From CAZEVY01 sp964515555 (lineage in GTDB: Bacteria > Acidobacteriota > Terriglobia > Bryobacterales > Bryobacteraceae), in contig CAZEVY010000012.1 of assembly GCA_964515555.1 (NCBI GenBank), forward strand, positions 1 to 64,000: a stretch of 64,000 nucleotides of DNA. Direction: 5' to 3'. The notes beneath the pieces are model-generated. The model was not told where the DNA came from. It did no database searches and saw nothing but the letters and a program-made list of their open reading frames with translations. Numbering within the stretch: position 1 is the stretch's first letter; the number at the start of each line of letters is the position of its first letter. Position numbers and translations under genes: made by a program. This document shows, one piece after another, positions 7,460 through 15,554 of the stretch.

Positions 7460-8707
7460 TCACTCCTCCGAGAGCGACTGCTCGATCCGCTCCGTCAGCA
7501 TGCCGACGAAGCGGTCCGGCAGGAAGCCGTTCATGCGGCTGGTCATTTCGCCGCGCTTGTTGAATACCATCGTCGTCGGGATCGACGTCACCCGCAGCAG
7601 CGACGACAGCCCGTCCTCGAAATACACGGTCTTTTTCCAGCCGTTTTCGGCGAGGAACGGTTTCACCACGTCGCGCGAGGCGTCCGTGTTGATGTGAAGA
7701 AACACCACGTCCTTGCGCGCGGCGTATTTCCCGGCGACCTCCTCATAGAGCGGCGCCTGCGCGCGGCACGGCACGCACCACGTCGCCCAGAAATCGAATA
7801 CCACCACCTTGCCGCGCAGCGACGCCAGCTCGACCGGCGGAACGTCCAGGCCGCTCAGCGTAAACTGCATCGGATCGGCGACCTCGGCGTTGGGGTCGAT
7901 CGCGCGTAGCTCGCCGCGGCGCGCTTCCAGCGTCTTCGCGGCGCGATCGTAGGACGCCAGGATCAGGTCGCCCAGTCCGGCCTCGGAGCCTCGCAGCTTG
8001 CGGTGCAGCTCGCCCAGGCGCGCGCGGTCGCGCGTGCGCTCGGCGTCGGTCGAGTCGCCCATCGCGAACGCGTCGGCCAGCCGCACGAGGGCTTCCTCGA
8101 CACGATCCAGCCGCGCCAGCCATCGCGAAATCTCGCGCGCCGACTCGCCGGTGGGAAACGCCTCGAAACTCCGGCGCGCCAGCGCGACGGCCTCGTCCAG
8201 CTTGCCGAGGTTGCCGGTCGCGCGGCTCTGGTAGGCGAGCGCCTTGCCGAGCAGCCGGTCGTGCTCCTGACGCAGCTTCCAGCGCACCCGCGCCGGCGAC
8301 GCTTCCTTCCAGTGGACGGCGTTGGCGGCGCGCTCCAGACGCCGGGCAAACTCCAGCGCCCGCGTGGCGCTCTCCTTGTCGTCCTTCTTGAGGAGCACGA
8401 GCGCGAGCCGTTCGAGCAGCTCGGGGTTGTCGCCCTCGCGGTCGACCACGCGCGGCGCCCAGGCCAGCAGCCGGCGGTCGTCGCGCGTTTCGACGGCGGT
8501 CTTGGCGATGGTGCGCTCGATCTCGTCGCGCTGCTTCGAAGCCGGGAACTTGCCCAGGTGCTTCTCGAGCGCCCGCATGTAGTCGATGGGGCTGGGGCCG
8601 GCCTCGGCGAGCACGCGGCTGAGGTGCGCCTGCTCGGCCTCGTCACCGCTCTGCGCGGCCAGGATCGCGGCGACCGCCAGCGGCGCGAGCCGCACGACCC
8701 GCATCAT
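7460..8707 (-). CDS. TlpA-like thioredoxin-fold protein with long N-terminal helical domain
   Basis: A 415-residue secreted or membrane-anchored thiol-disulfide protein. It has an N-terminal signal-like stretch (VVRLAPLAVAAILAAQS), then about 270 residues of charged, helical, TPR-like sequence with no recognised domain name, then a C-terminal thioredoxin fold with WATWCVPC (C311 and C314) and the cis-proline region SIPTTMV. This is the AlkP/TlpA arrangement used by periplasmic reductants, for example in cytochrome c maturation. The ATG at 8707 overlaps the TGA of the preceding gene (ATGA). Its position between ruvC and deoB is not explained by function. The long helical part may be a protein-binding scaffold; that is inference. 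Confidence 0.85.
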   Translation of the reverse strand: MMRVVRLAPLAVAAILAAQSGDEAEQAHLSRVLAEAGPSPIDYMRALEKHLGKFPASKQRDEIERTIAKTAVETRDDRRLLAWAPRVVDREGDNPELLERLALVLLKKDDKESATRALEFARRLERAANAVHWKEASPARVRWKLRQEHDRLLGKALAYQSRATGNLGKLDEAVALARRSFEAFPTGESAREISRWLARLDRVEEALVRLADAFAMGDSTDAERTRDRARLGELHRKLRGSEAGLGDLILASYDRAAKTLEARRGELRAIDPNAEVADPMQFTLSGLDVPPVELASLRGKVVVFDFWATWCVPCRAQAPLYEEVAGKYAARKDVVFLHINTDASRDVVKPFLAENGWKKTVYFEDGLSSLLRVTSIPTTMVFNKRGEMTSRMNGFLPDRFVGMLTERIEQSLSEE

Positions 8708-9324
8708 TCGGCCTTCGGCTTTCCGTTGCGGATCCACTCGGCCAGCGCCGCGGCGCGCTCCCGCGCCATGTTCAGGAAGGTGTCGTTCAGCCGGATGCGG
8801 TCGAGGTACGGCAGCAGAATCTCCCCGCCCGTGATGCGATTCTTCTCCAGCGTCACCTGCAACTGCAGCAGCACTTTGTTCACGCCCAGGCGGTCGTAGC
8901 GCACCGCGCGCTCCAGTTGAATCCGGTGGCTCACCGTCTCGGTGATCTTCTCGAAGCGGTCGAGCAGCGCCTGCGCGTCCAGGTCCTGCGAGTAATTGAA
9001 CTCCACCGAATGCTTCGTGGCGCCGTCCTCGAAGCGGAACGTCTTCTGCCCCATCCTGGCCACCGGTAACCCGGATTCGAGCGGCCGCTTGAAGTGTTCG
9101 AGCTTCTCGGCCAGCGCGAAGAACTCGTTCACGTCGGCTTCCGGCATCGTGAACCGGATCGGCGCTTCGTCCTTGGGGTCCTCGCGGTATTCGGTCTTGC
9201 CGTCGCGCTCGACGCGGATTTCGGCGTACTCGGGCACGCTCCCGGGAAACGACTTGGAGTAAAACAGCCGCGGCGCCCCCGCCAGCACCGCCGGCGCGAG
9301 AAGCGCCGCCGCGAGCCGCCTCAC
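8704..9324 (-). CDS. Secreted protein of unknown function
   Basis: A 206-residue protein not recognised as any family. It begins with a short Arg-rich then Ala/Leu-rich signal peptide (RRLAAALLAPAVLAGA) and continues into a mixed beta region (RLFYSKSFPGSVPEYAEI) and a charged helical C-terminal half. The start is GTG at 9324, which overlaps the ruvC stop (GTGA); its own stop overlaps the next start (ATGA). It is therefore translated in lockstep with ruvC upstream and the TlpA-like protein downstream. The shared export signal makes the TlpA-like protein a more likely partner than RuvC. No cysteines are seen, so it is not an obvious TlpA disulfide substrate. Confidence 0.75.
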   Translation of the reverse strand: MRRLAAALLAPAVLAGAPRLFYSKSFPGSVPEYAEIRVERDGKTEYREDPKDEAPIRFTMPEADVNEFFALAEKLEHFKRPLESGLPVARMGQKTFRFEDGATKHSVEFNYSQDLDAQALLDRFEKITETVSHRIQLERAVRYDRLGVNKVLLQLQVTLEKNRITGGEILLPYLDRIRLNDTFLNMARERAAALAEWIRNGKPKAE

Positions 9325-9812
9325 GACGCCGCCATCCTGGCGCGCGACGAAGCGTGGACCGCGTGACAGATCGCCACTGCCAGCGCATCGCAGGCGTCTG
9401 GCTGATCCGGCGCCCCGCCGCCCAAAAGCGAGCGCACCATGTACTGCACTTGGCTCTTTTCCGCCCGCCCGTAACCCACTACGCTCCCCTTGATCTCCAG
9501 CGCCGAGTACTCGCCGCACTCCAGTCCCGCCTCCGCCAGCACCAGCAGCGCCACCCCGCGCGACTGCGCCAGCTTCAGCGCCGACTTCACGTTGGCCGCG
9601 TGGAACACCTCTTCTACCGCCGCGGCTTCCGGGGCGTGCTCGGCGATCACCGCCCGAATCCCGCGCGCGATGGCGGCCAGCCGCGAACCCATCGGCTCGC
9701 GCGGGTCGCTGCGGATCGCCCCGGCCGCCACCAGCGTGTGCCGCGCGCCGTCGCTCGCGATCACGCCGTAGCCGGTGCACCCGGCGCCGCAGTCGATTCC
9801 CAGCACGCGCAT
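9321..9812 (-). CDS. ruvC: Crossover junction endodeoxyribonuclease RuvC
   Basis: Resolves Holliday junctions after RuvAB branch migration. Its 163 residues are close to the typical length of about 170. The four catalytic acids of the RNase H-like fold are visible: D7 in VLGIDCG, E67 in AVEEVF, and D139 and D142 in PDACDALAVAICH. It follows yebC by 10 bases, an arrangement seen in many bacteria, though ruvA and ruvB, which often come next, are absent. Instead an unknown secreted protein follows with a GTGA overlap. The start ATG gives the canonical MRVLGID N-terminus. Confidence 0.97.
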   Translation of the reverse strand: MRVLGIDCGAGCTGYGVIASDGARHTLVAAGAIRSDPREPMGSRLAAIARGIRAVIAEHAPEAAAVEEVFHAANVKSALKLAQSRGVALLVLAEAGLECGEYSALEIKGSVVGYGRAEKSQVQYMVRSLLGGGAPDQPDACDALAVAICHAVHASSRARMAAS

Positions 9813-9822
9813 GGGCCGAACC

Positions 9823-10566
9823 TCAGGAGGCGAGGGCTTCCATCTCCTTTTCGTCGATGTCGAAGTTGGCGTAGACCTTCTGCACGTCGTCGTGCTCCTC
9901 CAGGGCCTCGGTAAGCTTCAGCATTCCCGCGGCGTTCTTGCCCTCCAGCCGCATCAGGTTCTTCGGAATCATCGCAATCGCCGACGACGCCACCGGCACA
10001 CCGGCCTTCTCCAGTGCGCCCAGCACCGCGAAATGCGCCTCGGGTGGCGAGAGAATCACCCACTGGCCTTCGTTGCGGATGTCGTCGGCCCCGGCATCGA
10101 GCACCAGGTCCATGAGCTGTTCTTCGCTCGACTTTTCCTCGTCCACGGTCACCTGGCTCTTGCGTTCGAACATCCAGGCGACGCTGCCGAGCTCGCCCAG
10201 GTTCCCGCCGTTCTTCGAGAACAGGTGGCGCACCTCGCTCACCGTGCGGTTGCGGTTATCGGTGGCGACCTCCACCAGCACCGCCGCGCCGCCGGGTCCG
10301 TAGCCCTCGAAGGTGACTTCTTCGATCTGCCCGCCTTCGAGCTCGCCGGTGCCGCGCATGATGGCGCGCTTGATGTTGTCCGACGGCATGCTGACGTTCT
10401 TGGCCGCCGCAATGGCGGTTCTCAGCCGCGGGTTGGCGTCGGGATCGCCGCCGTTACGCGCGGCGATGGTGATTTCCTTGATGATCGTGGTGAACGCCTT
10501 GCCTCGCTTGGCGTCCGCCGCCGCCTTCTTGTGTTTGATTGTGGCCCACTTGGAATGTCCGGACAT
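9823..10566 (-). CDS. yebC: YebC/PmpR family DNA-binding regulator or translation factor
   Basis: A 247-residue member of the YebC family, with the invariant N-terminus GHSKWATIKHKK and the conserved AAKNVSMPSDNIKRAI and YGPGGAAVLVE regions. It has three domains and matches the family in length. The family was described as DNA-binding regulators (PmpR), and more recently as ribosome-associated factors that help translate proline-rich sequences, so the annotation as a transcription factor should be held loosely. AGAGGTG upstream of the ATG is a plausible Shine-Dalgarno sequence. It is the first gene of the six-gene operon ending in tpiA, and is preceded by a 332-base non-coding region. Confidence 0.95.
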   Translation of the reverse strand: MSGHSKWATIKHKKAAADAKRGKAFTTIIKEITIAARNGGDPDANPRLRTAIAAAKNVSMPSDNIKRAIMRGTGELEGGQIEEVTFEGYGPGGAAVLVEVATDNRNRTVSEVRHLFSKNGGNLGELGSVAWMFERKSQVTVDEEKSSEEQLMDLVLDAGADDIRNEGQWVILSPPEAHFAVLGALEKAGVPVASSAIAMIPKNLMRLEGKNAAGMLKLTEALEEHDDVQKVYANFDIDEKEMEALAS

Positions 10567-10898
10567 GCCGACACACCTCTTTCCTCACCCGCGCGGGGCA
10601 GGTTGGCGATTCAAGTATTGAGGATACCACCGCCCTGGAATCGTGGAGCCGTCGCCCGGTCGGCCTCGCCGCCCTTTCGGCAGGTCCCGGGCCGTCGGTC
10701 CGGCGCTGGGGCGCTCACGTCACCCTTCTGGACCCGGCCGCATGCCTGTCTTTCCAGCCAAATAGCTGCGACAAAGGGGGTTAAGCCTCCTGCGATTTCC
10801 GGTATCATCGACCTGCCCGGTTGGATGCGGCGTTGCCGTTTGCCGCGAGCAAGGCGCAAGAGGATCGAGATCCTCTAAGAACCGGCAGCCGCGGGGTC
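10567..10898. other. 332-base non-coding region, possibly a structured leader
   Basis: No convincing gene is present. On the minus strand, just after the VWA gene, AGAGGAT/ATCCTCT arms around CTCG or CGAG (10859-10876) form a perfect hairpin that could end VWA transcription, though the T-run is weak. Further along, GGCC..GGTCC (about 10691-10701) can pair with GGACC.GGCC (about 10730-10739) around a GC-rich loop, and GGAGGCTTAACCCCC forms a short stem. These lie where the yebC operon leader would be. The sequence was compared by eye with common riboswitch and small-RNA consensus patterns and no match was found. Confidence 0.4.
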
Positions 10899-11816
10899 TC
10901 AGCGCTTGGTCGCGTAGTACCCCTTGCGCGCCACGACCTTCAGGTCCTTGTCGGCGGTGCGAATCTCGATACGGCGGTAGCCACCGTCGCCCTTGGCGTC
11001 CGCGGGCGTGTAACCGACCAGGTATTGGCTGCGCATCTCTTCCTGGATCTGCTGGAAGACGGCGTCCAGCGGATTCCGCCGGTCGGCGTGGAAGACGCGC
11101 CCGCCGGTCTCCTCCGAGAGCTTCCGCAGGGCCGAGTCGCTGCCGCCGTAGTTTCCCCGGTCGGCGTAGTAGATGCTGTAAATGATGGCGTCGGCCTTCT
11201 GCGCCGCCTCGATGGCTTCGTTCTGGCGGACGCGGCTGCCGAAGTCCATTCCGTCGGTGATCAGCACCAGCACCTTGCGTCCCACCTCGCGCTTCAGCTT
11301 CTCGTTGGCCGCCAGGTACACGGCGTCGTAGAGGATGGTGCCGCGAACCGTCGTCGGAACCGGACCGGGATGCAGCGTGCGCGGGGGCGCGTTGACGCGC
11401 AACCCTTCGAGGCCCTTCTTGAGGAGGCGCGGCGAGTTGGTCGAGTCCTGCAACAGCTCGGCCTCCATGCCGAAGCTGATCAGGAACGCCATGTCCTTCT
11501 CGCGCATCACGCGGCTGAAGAACTGCGAGGCCGCGTGCTTCTCCACTTCGATCAGGTTTTCCTGGCTGCGGCTGACGTCCACCAGCAGGCCGATCGTCAG
11601 CGGCAGGTCGGTCTCGCGTGCGAAATACCGGATCTCCTGCTGCTTGCCTTCCTCGAACACGCTGAACTGGTCCTTCTCGAGCGTGGTGACGAAGGCGCCC
11701 TTGCGGTTGCGCACCGAGCAGAAAATGCTCACCACCTCCACGTCGACCCGGATGGTGTCCTGCGCCGCGAGCAGTCCCACCACCGCGGCGGCCAGGGCAG
11801 GCTTGCGCATAAACAT
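10899..11816 (-). CDS. VWA-domain secreted protein (VWFA-related Acidobacterial type)
   Basis: A 305-residue exported protein with an N-terminal signal (RKPALAAAVVGLLAAQ), an N-terminal beta region beginning DTIRVDVEVVSIFCSVRNRK that is typical of the Acidobacterial VWFA-related family, and a von Willebrand A domain from about residue 70. The metal-ion adhesion site starts DVSRS and is followed by a conserved Thr (RGTILYDAV) and Asp (LITDGMDFGS), so metal-dependent ligand binding is likely intact. The C-terminus has the family ending QYLVGYTPADA. Many paralogues occur in Solibacter-type genomes and their ligands are unknown. Starts at 11816 or 11810 are both possible. It diverges from the AlkA-type gene over only 20 bases. 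Confidence 0.88.
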   Translation of the reverse strand: MFMRKPALAAAVVGLLAAQDTIRVDVEVVSIFCSVRNRKGAFVTTLEKDQFSVFEEGKQQEIRYFARETDLPLTIGLLVDVSRSQENLIEVEKHAASQFFSRVMREKDMAFLISFGMEAELLQDSTNSPRLLKKGLEGLRVNAPPRTLHPGPVPTTVRGTILYDAVYLAANEKLKREVGRKVLVLITDGMDFGSRVRQNEAIEAAQKADAIIYSIYYADRGNYGGSDSALRKLSEETGGRVFHADRRNPLDAVFQQIQEEMRSQYLVGYTPADAKGDGGYRRIEIRTADKDLKVVARKGYYATKR

Positions 11817-11836
11817 ACGATGACATACTGGAGGAC

Positions 11837-12463
11837 GTGCCCGCCCCCGTTGCTGTTTCCGAAAACGACGCCGCCGTGGCCCACCTGCGCGCCGCCGACC
11901 CGGTCCTGGCGCGACTGGTGGACCGCATCGGACCCTACGCCATGTCCTACCGCCGCCCGGTCTTCGAGACGCTCGTGCGCTCCATCGTCTTCCAGCAGTT
12001 GAACGGGCGCGCCGCGGCGACCATCTTCGGGCGCTTCCAGGGCGCCTGCGGCCGCGTCACTCCGGAAGCCGTCCTGGCGCTGAAAATGCCGCGCCTGCGC
12101 AAGATCGGTCTTTCGCAGCAGAAGGCCTCTTACGTGCGCGACCTGGCCTCCAGGACGCGCGACGGCTCGGTGCGATTCGCCGGACTTTCGAAGCTCTCCG
12201 ACGAGGAAGTTGTCGCCCACCTCACCGCGGTTAAGGGCGTCGGCGTCTGGACCGTGCAGATGTTCCTGATGTTCGCCATGCGGCGGCCCGACGTGCTGCC
12301 CACCGCCGACTACGGAATCCGCGTCGCCATGAAAAAGGCCTACGGTCTCGACGATCTCCCCAAGCCCGCGAGCATGACCGAGATCGCCCAGCCCTGGCGG
12401 CCATGGCGCACCGTCGCCTGCTGGTACCTGTGGCGGAGTCTGGACAATCAGGCCGGCATGTGA
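11837..12463 (+). CDS. HhH-GPD DNA-3-methyladenine glycosylase (AlkA-type)
   Basis: A 208-residue base-excision glycosylase of the HhH-GPD superfamily, likely removing alkylated purines from DNA. The helix-hairpin-helix is at about 129-150 (LTAVKGVGVWTVQMFLMF), followed by the catalytic aspartate D158 in VLPTADYGIR. There are no four cysteines at the C-terminus, so it is not an EndoIII-type iron-sulfur enzyme. The N-terminal AlkA beta domain is missing, as in the short alkylation glycosylases. The start is GTG at 11837; GGAGG is only two bases from it, too close for normal use, and a CATACT box 7 bases upstream suggests a leaderless start instead. The gene ends just before a scaffold gap but is complete. 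Confidence 0.92.
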   Translation: MPAPVAVSENDAAVAHLRAADPVLARLVDRIGPYAMSYRRPVFETLVRSIVFQQLNGRAAATIFGRFQGACGRVTPEAVLALKMPRLRKIGLSQQKASYVRDLASRTRDGSVRFAGLSKLSDEEVVAHLTAVKGVGVWTVQMFLMFAMRRPDVLPTADYGIRVAMKKAYGLDDLPKPASMTEIAQPWRPWRTVACWYLWRSLDNQAGM

Positions 12464-12483
12464 GGCGGCCGGAAACGGCATTG

Positions 12484-12583
12484 NNNNNNNNNNNNNNNNN
12501 NNNNNNNNNNNNNNNNNNNNNNNNNNNNNNNNNNNNNNNNNNNNNNNNNNNNNNNNNNNNNNNNNNNNNNNNNNNNNNNNNNN
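12484..12583. other. Scaffold gap of 100 N
   Basis: Exactly 100 undetermined bases, the usual placeholder for an unknown gap size. The left contig ends in ACGGCATTG and the right begins CGGCATTGATC, so CGGCATTG (8 bases) is shared. The true join may be a simple short overlap with no missing sequence. Confidence 0.95.
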
Positions 12584-12588
12584 CGGCA

Positions 12589-12617
12589 TTGATCATTTCC
12601 ACGCCAGCGGGTAGAAT
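12589..12617 (+). promoter_or_regulatory. Promoter of the copper efflux operon, leaderless type
   Basis: TTGATC (12589-12594), a 17-base spacer and TAGAAT (12612-12617) form the best sigma-70-type promoter in the window. Only six bases (AAGAAC) separate the -10 box from the ATG at 12624, so the transcript should begin at or within a base or two of the start codon. No metal-regulator operator, such as a CueR- or CopY-type palindrome, is obvious, but the scaffold gap hides the upstream sequence. Confidence 0.7.
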
Positions 12618-12623
12618 AAGAAC

Positions 12624-12944
12624 ATGAGGTCCTTGCGCGCGTCGCCTGCTCTTCTGGCGATCGCCCTGCTGGGCCTGACCGCGTCCCACTGCGTTATTCC
12701 GTGGCTGGCGTCCGCCGAAGCGCATAATTGCTGCGCCCAGGGCGGTTGCCACGCGACCATGCGGAGCGACGATTGCTGCCTGGCGTCGAATCCCGACGCG
12801 ACGCGGCACTATCAGCCGCAGACGCCCGTGAAGGTCGCCATGACCACGATCGAACTGCCGGAGTCCGAGGCGCCTCGCACTCCCGCCGCCTTTGCCCCGG
12901 TTTTCTGTCCTCGCCCGCCCGGTTCCATTCCCCTCCTGATCTGA
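12624..12944 (+). CDS. Small secreted Cys/His-rich protein leading the metal efflux operon
   Basis: A 106-residue protein of unrecognised family. An N-terminal signal or anchor (LLAIALLGLTASHC) is followed by a compact cysteine and histidine cluster: H34, C36, C37, C42, H43, C51 and C52 (HNCCAQGGCH, then DDCC). The rest is Pro-rich and ends in PPGSIPLLI. Its place as first gene before the CusC-, CusB- and CusA-like genes suggests a periplasmic metal-binding or delivery role, taking the place of CusF, which is absent. That role is inference from context and composition only. Transcription probably starts at its own ATG. Confidence 0.7.
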   Translation: MRSLRASPALLAIALLGLTASHCVIPWLASAEAHNCCAQGGCHATMRSDDCCLASNPDATRHYQPQTPVKVAMTTIELPESEAPRTPAAFAPVFCPRPPGSIPLLI

Positions 12945-13017
12945 TCCCTGACGCAGGCGTTCCTGCCTGCTGCGTCGAGATTCGTCTCGACACCCGAGAT
13001 CCGTTCAGGAGGATGAC

Positions 13018-14250
13018 ATGCTGGTATGGATAATTGCGCTCATCGTCCAGGCGCCGCCGCTCGTCCGGACCGACGATCCGGTGGTTCGGCTGGAAACGAT
13101 GGTCGATCTGCTGGTCCGTCACAATCCCGATGTGGCCGCGGCCCGCTATCGCCATGAAGCCGCGACCAAGCGCCCGTCGCAGGAGAGCGCCCTGCCCGAA
13201 CCGAAGCTTAGCGTGACGAACTTCGGCGTCGGACACCCGTTCTCGCGCCTCGGCAACGACTTCGCCTACCGCGGCGTGGGGATCATGCAGGAGGTGCCGT
13301 TCCCCGGCAAGCGCGCGCTCGCCCGCGAGCAGGCGACGCGCGAGGCCGACGCCGAGCGCCAGATGTACCGCGAGACGGTGCTCGACCGCGTCGCGCAGCT
13401 CAAGACCGCATACTACGAATGGTTCGCGGCCTGGAAGTCGCTCGACATCACGCGCGGCCAGCGCGAGCTCCTCGCGCAACTGGAGCAGACGGCGCGAGCG
13501 CGCTACTCGGTCGGCAAGGCGGCGCAGCAGGACGTGCTCAAGGCGCAGCTCGAACAGACCGCGCTGGAGCAGCGCCGTGAGATCTTCGACCAGAAGCGTC
13601 TGGTCGCCGAAGCGCGCCTGCGCGCGCTCATCAACCACGACCTGCCGGCGGGCCGTCCCGAGGAAATCACGGCGGCGCCGCTGGCGAACACCGCCGGCGA
13701 GATCGTCGCCGCGATGGAGCAGGCCTCTCCGCGGCTGGGCGCGGCGCGATCGATGGTGGAAAGCCGCTCCGTGGGCGTCGAGCGCGCGCGCAAGGAATAT
13801 CGCCCGGACTTCGGCTTCAGCTTTCAGTGGCAGAAGACCGGGTCGCAGTTCCCCGACTACTACATGGCGACGGCGGAAGTGAAGGTCCCGCTCTACTTCT
13901 GGCGCAAGCAGCGTCTGGGCGTCGAGGAGTCCCTCGCACGGCTGCGGGAATCGCGTTCGACGCACGAGGCGGCGCGGCTCGACCTGAGTTTCCAGGTGCG
14001 GGAACAGTACTTCGCGGCGCGCTCCAGCGAACGCCTGCTCGATCTCTACCGCTCGGGCATTCTGCCGCAGGCGTCGCTCACCCTCGAGTCGGCGATGGCC
14101 GGCTACCAGGTGGGGAACGTCGACTTCCTCACCGTGATCGCCAGCTTCAACACGGTGCTCGACTATCAGATGCAGTACTACGACGAGGTGGCGAAGCACG
14201 CCTCGGCGCGAGCGCGACTGGAAGCGCTCGCACCGGATGGGAGGTTCTGA
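13018..14250 (+). CDS. TolC-family outer-membrane efflux protein (CusC/CzcC-like)
   Basis: The outer-membrane channel of a tripartite RND metal exporter, 410 residues. It has two repeats of long amphipathic helices separated by beta segments, as in TolC. The first repeat shows YRGVGIMQEVPFPGKRALAR, close to the usual QxxPxPGK stretch of the CzcC group, and the matching second-repeat stretch is MATAEVKVPLYFWRKQRLG. The N-terminal signal is short (WIIALIVQAPP). AGGAGG lies 7 bases before the ATG, a strong ribosome site, in contrast with the leaderless gene before it. The stop overlaps the next start by one base (TGATGG). Confidence 0.92.
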   Translation: MLVWIIALIVQAPPLVRTDDPVVRLETMVDLLVRHNPDVAAARYRHEAATKRPSQESALPEPKLSVTNFGVGHPFSRLGNDFAYRGVGIMQEVPFPGKRALAREQATREADAERQMYRETVLDRVAQLKTAYYEWFAAWKSLDITRGQRELLAQLEQTARARYSVGKAAQQDVLKAQLEQTALEQRREIFDQKRLVAEARLRALINHDLPAGRPEEITAAPLANTAGEIVAAMEQASPRLGAARSMVESRSVGVERARKEYRPDFGFSFQWQKTGSQFPDYYMATAEVKVPLYFWRKQRLGVEESLARLRESRSTHEAARLDLSFQVREQYFAARSSERLLDLYRSGILPQASLTLESAMAGYQVGNVDFLTVIASFNTVLDYQMQYYDEVAKHASARARLEALAPDGRF

Positions 14251-15545
14251 TGGAAACCGTCAAAGGCCCGACCTGGAAATCCCGTGCGCTGGCGCTCGTC
14301 ATTCTGGCGGGCGCCGGCGTGTGGACCCTCTCGCTATGGAAGCCGGAGTGGTTCGGCGCCAAGCACGAGCCGGCGGAACACGCCGCGCACAAGAAATCAG
14401 GCGACGAGTATTACTGCCCCATGCACCCCCAGCAGCGCTCCGATAAGCCCGGTAATTGCCCGATCTGCAACATGTCTCTCGTCAAGGTGGAGACTGCGAC
14501 GCCGCGCGAAGCCTCCGGGGAAATCTTCCTTACAGCCGACCGCCAGCAGCGCATCGGCGTCCGCACCGAAGCCGCCTCGCGGCGCGCGCTGGTCAAGGAG
14601 ATTCGCACCGTCGGCAAGGTCGCCATCGACGAATCGCGCATCAGCCACATCCACACGAAAGTCGCCGGCTTCATCGAGCATGTCTTCGTCGACTACGTGG
14701 GCCGCAATGTGAAGAAGGGCGAGCCACTGTTCACCATCTACAGCCCCGAGCTGGTCGCGACGCAGGAAGAGTATCTGCTCGCCCGGCGCTCGGCGTCGTC
14801 GATGAAGGACAGTGCGCTGCCCTGGGTTGCCAAGGGCTCCGGCGATCTGCTCGAAGCCGCGCGGCGGCGGCTCATGCTCTTCGACGTCAGCGAGGAACAG
14901 ATCCGCCAGCTGGAAACTTCAGGCAAAGTCGCGCGCGAGCTCACCATTTTCTCGCCGGTGAGTGGCACCGTCACGGAGCGCGCCGCCTACCATCACGGCC
15001 GCTACGTCACGCCCGACACCGACCTCTACCAGATCGTCGATCTGTCGGCCGTGTGGATCAACGGCGAGATCTTCGAGAACGATCTTCCGTTCATTCGCAT
15101 CGGCCAGGCCGTCGAAGTCGAGTTCCCCTTCGCCGGCGCTGCGCGGCGGACCGGAAAGGTCAGCTACATCACGCCGTCGCTGCGCGCCGAGACGCGCACG
15201 GCCGAGGTGCGCCTGGAATTCCCGAACCCCGGCCTATCGCTGCGCCCCGGCGTCACCGTCGATTTCACGGTGCGCGCCGGCCTCGGCAGCCCGATCACCG
15301 TTCCGCCCGACGCTGTGCTCGACACCGGCACGCACCAGTATGTCTTCGTCGACAAAGGCGGCGGCTACTTCGAGCCGCGCATGATCCAGGCCGGCGTCGA
15401 GGCCGGCGGCTGGCGGGAGGTCCGCGGCGGCCTCCGCGATGGCGAACGCGTGGTGACCGCGGCCAATTTCCTGCTCGACTCGGAAGCGCGTTTGCGCGGC
15501 CTTCTCGGCTCGGGCGCCCCGGCCGCGAGCGGCCACAAGCACTGA
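14250..15545 (+). CDS. cusB: RND periplasmic adaptor with N-terminal heavy-metal-binding domain (CusB-like)
   Basis: The membrane-fusion protein linking the RND pump to the outer-membrane channel, 431 residues. Domains in order: an N-terminal anchor (about 12-30), a His-rich linker, a heavy-metal-binding domain at 54-80 with C56, M58, H59, C70, C73 and M75 (YYCPMHP ... CPICNM), then barrel-sandwich, helical hairpin and beta-barrel regions of the HlyD/CusB type (for example SRISHIHTKVAGFIEHVFVD and YSPELVATQEEYLLARR). The C-terminus ends in GHKH. CusB proteins receive Cu(I) or Ag(I) and pass it to CusA; the extra metal domain in the adaptor may do part of the missing CusF's job. The ATG overlaps the preceding stop. 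Confidence 0.92.
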   Translation: METVKGPTWKSRALALVILAGAGVWTLSLWKPEWFGAKHEPAEHAAHKKSGDEYYCPMHPQQRSDKPGNCPICNMSLVKVETATPREASGEIFLTADRQQRIGVRTEAASRRALVKEIRTVGKVAIDESRISHIHTKVAGFIEHVFVDYVGRNVKKGEPLFTIYSPELVATQEEYLLARRSASSMKDSALPWVAKGSGDLLEAARRRLMLFDVSEEQIRQLETSGKVARELTIFSPVSGTVTERAAYHHGRYVTPDTDLYQIVDLSAVWINGEIFENDLPFIRIGQAVEVEFPFAGAARRTGKVSYITPSLRAETRTAEVRLEFPNPGLSLRPGVTVDFTVRAGLGSPITVPPDAVLDTGTHQYVFVDKGGGYFEPRMIQAGVEAGGWREVRGGLRDGERVVTAANFLLDSEARLRGLLGSGAPAASGHKH

Positions 15546-15554
15546 AGGCGCGTC

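Noticed and set aside
10600..10800. Cyclic-di-GMP, cobalamin, SAM, TPP or ZTP riboswitch, SRP RNA, tmRNA or RNase P RNA
   Set aside because: Conserved core motifs of these RNAs were looked for by eye on both strands and not found. Only generic stems remain.
10720..10859. Possible small protein on the minus strand before yebC
   Set aside because: It has no ribosome site, its composition is like a shadow frame and the DNA is better explained by paired stems.
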